From Desulfobacterales bacterium HSG17 (GTDB taxonomy: Bacteria; Desulfobacterota; Desulfobacteria; Desulfobacterales; Desulfococcaceae), in assembly GCA_030377945.1 (NCBI GenBank), contig JAUCGD010000003.1:1-50387 (forward strand): 50,387 bases of DNA. The letters run 5' to 3'. Made by a program: the position numbers and the translations under genes. Shown piece by piece: positions 17,997 to 24,736 of this stretch. The notes under the pieces were generated by a model. It was not told where the DNA came from. It ran no database searches and saw nothing but the letters and a program-made list of their open reading frames with translations. Numbering within the stretch: the first letter of the stretch is position 1; each line of letters begins with the position of its first letter.

Positions 17997-18383
17997 ATGA
18001 ATAATCTGATTATGGAATCCACAAAATACACCCCTGAAATTAATTTTGACTGTGAAAAAAATATTCTGGAAATAAAAGGAAAATCATATCCTGAAAATAC
18101 ATCTTTATTTTATGAACCTGTATTTTCATGGTTAAATGAATATTTTGAAAAAATAGAAGACCGCCATGTTGAAGTAAACCTGAACCTGATATTAATAAAC
18201 AGCAGTTCTGCCAAAGTTTTCATGGATTTCTGCGATCTCTTAGACGAAGCAGCAGGAAACGGCAAAGACATTACTTTAAACTGGTTCTATGAAGAAGATG
18301 ATGAAGACGGCCTTGAAATGGGAGAGGAATTTATGGAAGATATTGAATCCTTAAAGTTTAATCTGGTTGAGCAGGTTATGTGA
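17997..18383 (+). CDS. SiaC-family regulatory phosphoprotein (DUF1987-like)
   Basis: This 128-residue acidic protein begins with M-x-x-L-x-x-x-x-T-x-x-T-P-E-I and has a conserved N-S-S-S-A-K loop at residues 68-73, the usual features of SiaC/DUF1987 proteins. In P. aeruginosa SiaC is phosphorylated on T68 by SiaB and dephosphorylated by SiaA, and the unphosphorylated form activates the diguanylate cyclase SiaD. The corresponding residue here would be one of S69-S71. No SiaD gene follows, so the effector is either elsewhere or different. AGGAGG lies just before the ATG and the gap to the SiaB-like gene is nine bases, so the two are surely co-translated. Confidence 0.75.
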   Translation: MNNLIMESTKYTPEINFDCEKNILEIKGKSYPENTSLFYEPVFSWLNEYFEKIEDRHVEVNLNLILINSSSAKVFMDFCDLLDEAAGNGKDITLNWFYEEDDEDGLEMGEEFMEDIESLKFNLVEQVM

Positions 18384-18480
18384 GAATTTAAAAAATATCA
18401 CAGGAATTAAAATGATTTTTTTGCTTTTTTATACATGATTTGTTATAAAGCAGGTAATCAATATAAAAAGGAGAAAAATT

Positions 18481-19341
18481 ATGCCTCTTAATTTAGATGC
18501 ACTAAACAAAAAGATTGAACCTGTTACAAAAGATTATAATTGGAAAGATGCTGTTCTTTATGCCTTAGGGGTAGGGGCCGGTTTTGATGAGCTGGAATAC
18601 TGCTATGAAAAAAAGTTAAAGATAATCCCAAGCTTTTCTGTTGCCATGATAATTGATTTTTTCTTTCATGCAGCAGTGCAGGCTGATATAAATCTTGCAG
18701 GGCTTCTTCATGGGGAACAGGAGCTTATTTTCCATGCACCCATGCCTTTAGAGGGAACCCTGACCACCAAAGGGGAAATTTCCAATTATTATGATAAAGG
18801 AAAAGATAAAGGCGCACTTGTTGTGGCAGAAAGTGATACCTATTGTTCTGATGTTCATTCTGGCGGCCATTCAGACGATCAGAAAATTTTTACCAGCATC
18901 ATGACTCTTTTTGCCCGCCTGGATGGAGGTTTTGGAGGAGAAAATGCTCCAAAGCAGGAAGTACTCTTTCCTGACAAAGAACCTGATTTTATTTCAGAGG
19001 CTCTGCCTTCTCCAAATCAGCCTTTATTATACAGGCTTTCAGGGGATTTATTTGATCTTCATGTTGACCCTGAATTTGCAAAACTGGCAGGATTTGAAAT
19101 GCCGATTATGCACGGCCTCTGTACTCATGGTTATGCCTGTCGTGCCCTGGTTCAAAATCTTATTCCGGGCCGGCCGGAAAAACTCAAAAGAATGCGCTGC
19201 CGTTTTTCAAAACCTCTTTATCCCGGAGTTCCCATCCAGACATTGATCTGGAAAACAGAGCCTGGAAAAGCTGTGTGGAGAACTGTTAATGCCAAAACTA
19301 AAGATATCGTCATAGATCAGGGAATTGCAGAGTATAAATAA
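18481..19341 (+). CDS. MaoC-like double-hotdog enoyl-CoA hydratase family protein
   Basis: The 286-residue protein resembles hydratase 2 (R-specific 2-enoyl-CoA hydratase), the type found in peroxisomal multifunctional enzyme 2. The C-terminal hotdog has the S-G-D-x-x-x-L-H-x-D-P segment (D189 and H194 at the catalytic spacing) followed by F-A-x-x-A-G-F-x-x-P-I-x-H-G-L-C. The usual Asn-Pro between the catalytic Asp and His is replaced by F191-D192. The N-terminal half is the non-catalytic hotdog. Expected reaction: hydration of trans-2-enoyl-CoA to (3R)-hydroxyacyl-CoA in fatty or aromatic acid metabolism. The gene stands alone, with AAGGAG before the ATG and a large hairpin after the stop, and has no obvious link to the signalling genes around it. 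Confidence 0.75.
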   Translation: MPLNLDALNKKIEPVTKDYNWKDAVLYALGVGAGFDELEYCYEKKLKIIPSFSVAMIIDFFFHAAVQADINLAGLLHGEQELIFHAPMPLEGTLTTKGEISNYYDKGKDKGALVVAESDTYCSDVHSGGHSDDQKIFTSIMTLFARLDGGFGGENAPKQEVLFPDKEPDFISEALPSPNQPLLYRLSGDLFDLHVDPEFAKLAGFEMPIMHGLCTHGYACRALVQNLIPGRPEKLKRMRCRFSKPLYPGVPIQTLIWKTEPGKAVWRTVNAKTKDIVIDQGIAEYK

Positions 19342-19372
19342 TCATAAAATAGTACTCATCAACATCAAAATC

Positions 19373-19446
19373 TTACCACAGATTACACAGATTTTCACAG
19401 ATTAAAATATTAATATCTCTGTGTTAATCTGTGTAATCTGTGGTAA
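19373..19446. repeat. Large inverted repeat between convergent genes
   Basis: Perfect 21-bp arms lie at 19373-19393 (starting TTACCACAGATTACACAG) and 19426-19446. Inside them is a second short stem (CACAGA 19396-19401 with TCTGTG 19418-19423). It lies between the convergent genes ending at 19341 and 19454, so it may act as a bidirectional terminator. The ACAGATTACACAGATT unit is also a familiar dispersed intergenic repeat in this and other groups. Confidence 0.7.
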
Positions 19447-19453
19447 CAAAAAG

Positions 19454-19915
19454 TTAATCAATAACCTTCATCATTGCAATCCCTTCACAATCCGGGAATT
19501 TGACGCAAAGCATACAGTCTGCCCATATTTTAATGGGCAGTTCTGACCGGTCAATAAGGGTAAAGCCAAATTTTTGAAAAAAATCCGGTTTAAATGTAAG
19601 GGCAAATATCTTTGTCATTCCAAAATCAACAGCCTCATTAAGACAGATTTCCACAAGTCTTGAAGCTATTTTATTTTGTCGAAATTCAGCTTCCACTACC
19701 AGGGAACGCACTTCAGCCAGGTCCTCCCAGCAGAATTGCAGGGCACAGCAGGCAATAATTTGATTTGTTTTGCTGTCTAACGCAACGGAAAAATCCCTGA
19801 CACAGCCGTATAATTCACTTAATGGCCTGGGAATAAGATCCCCCTGGTGCTGATATTTATGTAAAAGTGCGTGAATAGATTTAATATCTTCAATAGTTGC
19901 TTTTCTGAAAATCAT
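19454..19915 (-). CDS. GNAT N-acetyltransferase, N-acetylglutamate-synthase-like
   Basis: The 153-residue protein has the whole small GNAT fold. It matches the short ArgA-like acetyltransferases, as seen in L-x-P-R-(P/S)-L-S-E-L-Y, C-C-A-L, W-E-D-L-A-E-(V/I)-R-S-L, F-F-x-K-F-G-F and I-W-A-D-C-x-x-C-x-K-F-P-x-C. Such enzymes acetylate glutamate with acetyl-CoA in arginine biosynthesis, but no arg gene is nearby. The acetyl-CoA loop normally reads R-x-x-G-x-(G/A); here it is R-Q-N-K-I-A (residues 79-84), with K82 where glycine is usual, which could weaken cofactor binding. Its ATG overlaps the stop of the upstream gene by four bases, so it is the last gene of the operon beginning at 23181. Confidence 0.75.
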   Translation of the reverse strand: MIFRKATIEDIKSIHALLHKYQHQGDLIPRPLSELYGCVRDFSVALDSKTNQIIACCALQFCWEDLAEVRSLVVEAEFRQNKIASRLVEICLNEAVDFGMTKIFALTFKPDFFQKFGFTLIDRSELPIKIWADCMLCVKFPDCEGIAMMKVID

Positions 19916-20256
19916 TCATCATCCTTTTCTTTTTTTTTATATCTCAACTGCTTAAGCTCATCAGGCGTAAGACTTGCCCTTAATGTTTTATCCGGGTCTA
20001 TTTCAAGAATTTCATCAATTATTCTAAGATGTTTTTTCTCAGGCGATGTTTTTTTTATTTTGTCAGCAGCAGTAAGCCGTGTATTCATTCTTTTTGCATT
20101 TCGTCTCAGTTCCAAAACTGCTTTAACAACATTGGGGGGCAGTTTTGCAAGAGCTTTTGTTGAAATGTCAAAAGTAGTCTCTTTTCTTATTTTATCAAGA
20201 GCTTCTATAATCTCTCTGACCTCATCAGAAAGTTCTTTTTCTTGTTCTTGTTTCAT
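19912..20256 (-). CDS. Small charged protein of unknown function
   Basis: I do not recognise this protein. From the ATG at 20256 it has 114 residues, mostly helical and very rich in Lys and Glu, ending in a K-K-K-E-K-D-D-E tail. An upstream in-frame TTG at 20310 would add 18 residues, but they overlap the end of the sigma-54 activator and have no ribosome site, so I prefer the ATG. It starts 12 bases after the activator stop and its own stop overlaps the acetyltransferase start, so it is translationally coupled in the operon. The A-L-A-K-L-P-P-N-V-V-K-A-V-L-E-L-R-R segment could be a nucleic-acid or protein contact helix, but that is a guess. Confidence 0.6.
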   Translation of the reverse strand: MKQEQEKELSDEVREIIEALDKIRKETTFDISTKALAKLPPNVVKAVLELRRNAKRMNTRLTAADKIKKTSPEKKHLRIIDEILEIDPDKTLRASLTPDELKQLRYKKKEKDDE

Positions 20257-20267
20257 ATATTTTCTAA

Positions 20268-22007
20268 TCAGGATTTCAAAAAAATGCCAAATTTTTTCAT
20301 CTTCCGCCAAAGGGTTGAACGGTTTATATCAAGTGCTTTGGCAGTCTGTCCTTTGTTCCAGTTATATTTTTCAAGGGTTTTTATGATCTCCTGCTTTTCA
20401 GGGGATTCATATAAAAGGTTCTCATACTGATTTTTTTGCAAATTCGGTACAGATGACTGCCGGTTTATTGAACGGTTCCTGAGTGATAATGGCAGATGCT
20501 TTTGATCTATAACATCTGTTTGACATATAATCAGGGCATGTTCCAAAATATTTTCAAGCTCTCTTATATTACCTGGATAATCATGGTTAAGAAGTGTTTC
20601 CATAGCTTGTTCGGATATTGTCTGCATATGGATATTTTTTTTTGCACAAAGGCGCTTAAGAATATGAGAAATCAAAATTGGAAGATCCTCTTTCCGATCC
20701 TTAAGTGCAGGCAGTTCCAGTCTCATGACATTGAGCCTGTAAAAAAGGTCTTCCCGGAACTGCTTTTCTTTTACCTGCTGCTCCAGTCCCAGGTTTGTTG
20801 CTGAAATTATCCTGACATCCACCTTTGTGGTTTTTCTGCTTCCCAGTGGATAGAATTCCTTATCTTCAAGAACTGTTAAAAGTTTTGCCTGAAGTGATAA
20901 AGGAAGATCACCGATTTCATCCAAAAAAATTGTGCCTTTGTCAGCTTCCTGGAAACGCCCTGTTTTATCCCGGTCTGCACCTGTAAAAGCTCCTTTGACA
21001 TATCCGAACATTTCAGATTCCAGCAGGTTGTCAGGAAGAGCAGCGCAGTTGACTTTAACCAGTGCTCTGCCTGCCCGCTTGCTTGCATTATGGATTACCT
21101 TGGCCATTATATCCTTGCCTGTTCCGGTAGCTCCTTCAATAAGCACAGTGGCATCACTTTCGGAAATAACCGGGAGAATATCAAATATCTTCTGCATGGA
21201 AGGGGCTTTGCCCACCATATCGTAAAATGTATATCTGGCATTTATCTCGCTGTTAAACTGATACATCAGGGAAAGATCCGAAAGGGTGGCAAGCCCCCCG
21301 ATAATCCTGTCTGTTTCATTTTTCAAAGCCATATAGTTTGCACGTATGGGAACAGCCTGCCCCTGTTTTGTCAGTATTTTACCTTCCTGTCTGGAAATGG
21401 TGGCTCCGTGTTTGATTGTTTCATAAAGGGGAAGATGTTCATCAAATTTTTGGTTTCCAAAAATTGCCGCACATGATTTACCTAAAACATCCTGGCGGGT
21501 ATATTGGGTAATAAGTTCTGCTGCTGCATTAAAAAATGTAACATAGCCCCTGCGATCAACAGTCATCACCCCAATATCCAGATTATCCAAAATCATCTTC
21601 ATCTTATGGCCTTCATAGCGGATACGTTCCATAAGATCCCGAAATGCAGAATGATCCTGTATTACCTCAATGCAGCCGTAAAGCTTTTGATTATTATCAT
21701 ATACAGGAAAAGCAATCTTGGTCAGATGGTACTTATGCCCCATATCATTGATTTCAATCTCATCTGTAAGTGCATCCTGACCCTTTTGAACTGCTTCATC
21801 AAACAGGCATTTGCCTGTACAGAAATGGTCGCTGAAGATCTCGTGGCAGAATTTCCCCTTAACTTTTTCATGGGTGGTTTCCGTGAGCATCCGGGCTGTT
21901 TCATTCATTGATACTATTTTACGGTCATTGGCCAGGATAATGCTCCCAATGGAAAGGAAATCAAAGATTGAAGCAAGGCGGATATATGGTGTCAGGATTT
22001 TATCCAT
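20268..22007 (-). CDS. Sigma-54-dependent transcriptional activator with two PAS domains
   Basis: The 579-residue NtrC-type activator has two PAS domains (about 12-118 and 135-248) and an AAA+ domain with Walker A G-A-T-G-T-G-K-D (292-299), G-A-F-T-G-A (339-344) and Walker B G-T-I-F-L-D-E (359-365). A C-terminal Fis-type helix-turn-helix ends it (N-K-G-Q-T-A-K-A-L-D-I-N-R-S-T-L-W-R-K). The first PAS carries three cysteines (C54, C63, C67) in a C-x8-C-x3-C pattern often seen in PAS domains of this regulator class and possibly redox- or metal-responsive. There is no receiver, but the start overlaps the receiver-kinase gene by eight bases. A sigma-54 promoter and a palindrome lie in the divergent region at 23322-23504, which are likely targets. 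Confidence 0.9.
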   Translation of the reverse strand: MDKILTPYIRLASIFDFLSIGSIILANDRKIVSMNETARMLTETTHEKVKGKFCHEIFSDHFCTGKCLFDEAVQKGQDALTDEIEINDMGHKYHLTKIAFPVYDNNQKLYGCIEVIQDHSAFRDLMERIRYEGHKMKMILDNLDIGVMTVDRRGYVTFFNAAAELITQYTRQDVLGKSCAAIFGNQKFDEHLPLYETIKHGATISRQEGKILTKQGQAVPIRANYMALKNETDRIIGGLATLSDLSLMYQFNSEINARYTFYDMVGKAPSMQKIFDILPVISESDATVLIEGATGTGKDIMAKVIHNASKRAGRALVKVNCAALPDNLLESEMFGYVKGAFTGADRDKTGRFQEADKGTIFLDEIGDLPLSLQAKLLTVLEDKEFYPLGSRKTTKVDVRIISATNLGLEQQVKEKQFREDLFYRLNVMRLELPALKDRKEDLPILISHILKRLCAKKNIHMQTISEQAMETLLNHDYPGNIRELENILEHALIICQTDVIDQKHLPLSLRNRSINRQSSVPNLQKNQYENLLYESPEKQEIIKTLEKYNWNKGQTAKALDINRSTLWRKMKKFGIFLKS

Positions 22008-23181
22008 TTTCAGGTTTTACATTCATATTTTGTTCAAGCTCAGGCTTTATTCCGGGCAGATATATACTAAACACAGAGCCTTTGCCTTTTTCCGATTGAA
22101 CTTTTATTGTGCCCTTATGTTCATCAATAATTTTCTTGGTAAGCATCAGTCCGATACCGGTTCCCTTACTTCCTTTGGTAGTGAAAAAACGTTGGAAAAG
22201 ATGCTCTATTACTTCTTTTCCCATACCGCAGCAGGTGTCTTCAACCTGGTACTCAATACCTCTGTTATTTGTTCTCAATACTTTTAAGGTTATTACTTTT
22301 TTTCCTATACATCCCTGTTCCTTACATGCATCAATAGCATTGGAAACAAGATTAAGCAGACATCGATGAATGGCCTCTGAATCCATATAAACATTTTTAA
22401 GGTTTTTATCAGGGCAGACATTCAGGCAGATGTCATGGTTTTTTGCATGATGGGCCATAAGATCAGCTACTTCCTGTAAAGGAACATCAGGATCACAAAG
22501 ACTGAAATCCATTTTAGCGGTTTTGGCATAATCAAGAAGATCAAGGGATAATCTTGTAATCTTGTTAACATTTCCCCTGAGCATTTCCCAGCCTTGATTC
22601 AGATATTTTTTATTATCCAGTTCTATGCCCTTTTCCAGGACAAATGCTCCCCCTTTAAGGCCGCTGGCAATATTTTTTATGGAATGTGAAAGTCCTGCAA
22701 CAGTTTCTCCAACAGATGCCATTTTTTCAGCAGCAACAATTTCCCTGCTTTTTTCCTCAACAAGTTTTTCCAGGTTTTCTGTATATTCCCTGAGCTTAAG
22801 GCGCATGGCAATCCGTTCTTCAGCACGCTTTAAAGCAATTTCAAGAACATCATCATTTATGGGTTTTGTAACAAAATCAGTTGCTTCATATTTAAGGCTC
22901 TGAATAGCCAGATCAATATCCCCATGACCTGTTATCATTATTACTTCTGTATCAGGATTATCCTGCTTAATCTTTTTCAGTAAATCAATGCCGCCCATTA
23001 CCGGCATTTTTATATCAGTCAGCACTATGTCAGGGTTAATCCTGCTGTATTTTTCCAAAGCATCTAAACCGTTTTCAGCAGTTTTAACATCATACCCCAT
23101 ATCAGCCAGAGATATTGCCAAAACCCTGCGTATGCCCTCTTCATCATCAACCAATAATAATTTATTTTGGATCCGTATCAT
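22000..23181 (-). CDS. Receiver-histidine kinase hybrid
   Basis: The 393-residue soluble protein has an N-terminal receiver (D11/D12/D13 region, phosphoacceptor D56, K106), a coiled linker and a histidine kinase core. H166 lies in G-L-S-H-S-I-K-N, the N box is N-L-V-S-N-A-I-D-A and G2 is G-T-G-I-G-L. The G1 box reads D-T-C-C-G-M-G rather than the common D-x-G-x-G. It has no sensor domain, so its input is probably phosphate arriving at the receiver. It is the first gene of the minus-strand operon and overlaps the sigma-54 activator by eight bases, so the two probably form one control unit for the divergent sigma-54 promoter. Confidence 0.88.
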   Translation of the reverse strand: MIRIQNKLLLVDDEEGIRRVLAISLADMGYDVKTAENGLDALEKYSRINPDIVLTDIKMPVMGGIDLLKKIKQDNPDTEVIMITGHGDIDLAIQSLKYEATDFVTKPINDDVLEIALKRAEERIAMRLKLREYTENLEKLVEEKSREIVAAEKMASVGETVAGLSHSIKNIASGLKGGAFVLEKGIELDNKKYLNQGWEMLRGNVNKITRLSLDLLDYAKTAKMDFSLCDPDVPLQEVADLMAHHAKNHDICLNVCPDKNLKNVYMDSEAIHRCLLNLVSNAIDACKEQGCIGKKVITLKVLRTNNRGIEYQVEDTCCGMGKEVIEHLFQRFFTTKGSKGTGIGLMLTKKIIDEHKGTIKVQSEKGKGSVFSIYLPGIKPELEQNMNVKPENG

Positions 23182-23321
23182 TTTTTTCCTAAAACTAATT
23201 TAAGAAGCAATTATCAATTGTAAAATATCAATTAGCAAATATTATAGCAGTATTTGAATAGAGTTTCAATTCATTAAAAACTGATTTGCAATAAAGGTTT
23301 TATCTTGTAATCTTAATCAGA

Positions 23322-23337
23322 GTTGCAAAAATGCAAC
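23322..23337. promoter_or_regulatory. Palindrome, candidate activator (enhancer) site
   Basis: GTTGCA at 23322-23327 and TGCAAC at 23332-23337 form a perfect inverted repeat around AAAA. It lies about 155 bases upstream of the -24/-12 promoter at 23490, the usual distance for an NtrC-type activator site. The activator encoded at 20268 is the obvious candidate to bind it. This is inference from position and symmetry. Confidence 0.45.
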
Positions 23338-23489
23338 AATAATCAGTTTATAATTGTAAATTCACTACTGAAAGCATGATGATAAATTACCAGGCTGTTA
23401 ATATCATGCTTCTGAAATAAACCTGCTTAAGTACCTGTTCATAAATTCTGTTACATTATTTCGTCTTTTTTATTTAAATTTTGTATTTC

Positions 23490-23504
23490 TGGCATATTTC
23501 TTGC
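23490..23504 (+). promoter_or_regulatory. Sigma-54 (-24/-12) promoter
   Basis: TGGCATATTTCTTGC has GG and GC separated by exactly 10 bases and matches the consensus TGGCAC-N5-TTGC closely. It faces the Gly-rich small protein genes at 23578 and 23781. A sigma-54 activator is encoded in the divergent operon. Confidence 0.75.
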
Positions 23505-23577
23505 TTCTTAGTTTATTGAGTTTTATTGAGCTTTATTGAATTATTAAGAACAATAATCATCCAAAGGAGGTGACAAT

Positions 23578-23745
23578 ATGCCAGATAGAGATCAAAGCGG
23601 CCCCAGGGACGGCCAGGGCCAGGGAACAGGCAAAGGTCAGGGAGGATGCAGCACAGGACAGGGTAAAGGAACTGGAAGAGGCCAGGGTTCCACTAGAGGA
23701 AAAGGAAAAGGCAAAGGCAGGGGGCGCGGCAAAGGCGGACAATGA
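23578..23745 (+). CDS. Very small Gly/Lys/Gln/Arg-rich protein
   Basis: The 55-residue product starts at ATG 23578 after AAAGGAGGTGAC, an excellent ribosome site. After M-P-D-R-D-Q-S-G-P it consists almost wholly of G alternating with K, Q, R or T and has one cysteine (C24). The composition suggests a disordered, basic, possibly nucleic-acid- or metal-binding peptide. It resembles the N-terminal style of DUF5320 proteins such as its neighbour. The ribosome site, the sigma-54 promoter 75 bases upstream and the closely following DUF5320 gene support that it is real; the other two frames here are shadows with no ribosome site. Confidence 0.65.
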   Translation: MPDRDQSGPRDGQGQGTGKGQGGCSTGQGKGTGRGQGSTRGKGKGKGRGRGKGGQ

Positions 23746-23780
23746 AATCAATAAATAAAACAAGCAAAAAGGGGATTATC

Positions 23781-24158
23781 ATGCCAGGATATGATAAAAG
23801 CGGGCCTATGGGAAACGGGCCTATGTCAGGTGGAAGAAAAGGCGTTTGTTTTCAAGGCAAATTTGGTATGGGAGCTGGCGGCAATATGGGTTTCGGAAGA
23901 GGCCAGGGCTGCGGCCGGGGTATTGGAAACAGCAGGGGAGCCAGTAACACCCAAAGGGGTATGGGCAGAGGTTTTGCAAGAATGGACAGATTTGCTCCTT
24001 CTTCAACATATGCAGCAGGGCCGGCAGATGAAATTAGTCTGCTTAAAGCAGAAGCTGACTCAATGAAAAATGCACTTGATTTGACCAACAGGAGAATAGC
24101 TGAGCTTGAGAATATTGCAGCAAAACCTGAAGCAGAAAATGAAACTGAAAAAGGATAA
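23781..24158 (+). CDS. DUF5320-like Gly-rich protein
   Basis: The 125-residue protein starts at ATG 23781 (AAGGGG upstream) with M-P-G-Y-D-K-S-G-P-M-G-N-G-P-M-S-G-G, the hallmark of DUF5320 proteins. The Gly/Met-rich N-terminal half contains two cysteines and the C-terminal third is a heptad-patterned coiled coil. An in-frame ATG at 23742 would add 13 residues and overlap the previous stop. The family start motif argues for 23781. DUF5320 proteins are often found near MTH1175/NifX-type and MRP-type ATPase genes involved in iron-sulphur or metal cluster handling, but none is present here, so the role is unknown. It is probably co-transcribed from the sigma-54 promoter at 23490. Confidence 0.7.
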   Translation: MPGYDKSGPMGNGPMSGGRKGVCFQGKFGMGAGGNMGFGRGQGCGRGIGNSRGASNTQRGMGRGFARMDRFAPSSTYAAGPADEISLLKAEADSMKNALDLTNRRIAELENIAAKPEAENETEKG

Positions 24159-24172
24159 TATTTGCTCGTAAT

Positions 24173-24736
24173 TCAATCATCCTTATGCTTTTCAAAACAT
24201 TCGGGACAATAGCCATGTGAAAGGTTTGCAGCACATTTGCGATAAAGATACTTATCTACCTGCATCCACTCTCCTTTGCCATGTTCAGTGCCGGTATCAT
24301 CCCTGATACTCTTGCAGTACATGCAGATAGGCAGAATATTTTCATACACTTTGATTTTCCGCAAAGCATCCTGTTTTTCAAGGCATCGTGATACACGCAA
24401 TAACAACTCATCTGTATCACATGGCTTTAGAAGATAATCATCTGCTCCTAGGCGAAGGGCCTTAACTGCCGAGGTCAAGTCACCGTATCCGGTAAGGATT
24501 ATCACGCAGATATCCGGGACATTTTTTGTGGCTTCCTTTAGCACACCTATTCCATCGACACCCGGCATAACAAGATCGGTAATAACCAGGTCAAAATGAC
24601 TGTTTTGAAGCTTCGTGACTGCTTGTTCACCACTTGATGCAGTGCCAACAGTATAACCTTCATATTCAAAATCCTTGCAAAAAGAGTTGAGAATACTTTC
24701 CTCATCATCAACCAGCAAAATTATTTTATTCCTCAT
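24173..24736 (-). CDS. Response regulator with C-terminal Cys-rich (zinc-binding-like) domain
   Basis: From the ATG at 24736, preceded by GGAGG, the protein has 187 residues and overlaps the kinase gene by 11 bases. A longer frame to 24835 only reads the end of that gene out of frame. The receiver (2-120) has D10/D11, phosphoacceptor D54 and K104. The C-terminal part has L-P-I-C-x-x-C-K-x-I-R-D-D (C138, C141) and S-H-G-Y-C-P-E-C (H174, C177, C180) flanking a G-x-W segment. This small module recurs at the ends of receiver, PAS and GAF proteins in this group and looks like a four-ligand metal site. There is no DNA-binding domain. Partner of the kinase upstream. Confidence 0.85.
   Translation of the reverse strand: MRNKIILLVDDEESILNSFCKDFEYEGYTVGTASSGEQAVTKLQNSHFDLVITDLVMPGVDGIGVLKEATKNVPDICVIILTGYGDLTSAVKALRLGADDYLLKPCDTDELLLRVSRCLEKQDALRKIKVYENILPICMYCKSIRDDTGTEHGKGEWMQVDKYLYRKCAANLSHGYCPECFEKHKDD

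Larger units (their letters stand above)
23182..23577. promoter_or_regulatory. Divergent control region between the kinase operon and the Gly-rich genes
   Basis: About 400 bases without a gene. It holds a palindrome at 23322-23337 and a sigma-54 promoter at 23490-23504, listed separately. An extra TTGCAA half-site lies near 23286. The rest is very AT-rich, with repeated TTTATTGAG-like words at 23513-23540 between the promoter and the ribosome site. Confidence 0.6.

Noticed and set aside
23557..23763. Two other open frames (plus and minus) over the first Gly-rich gene
   Set aside because: They have no ribosome site in register and are explained by the repetitive GGN-rich DNA; the frame starting at 23578 has an excellent site.
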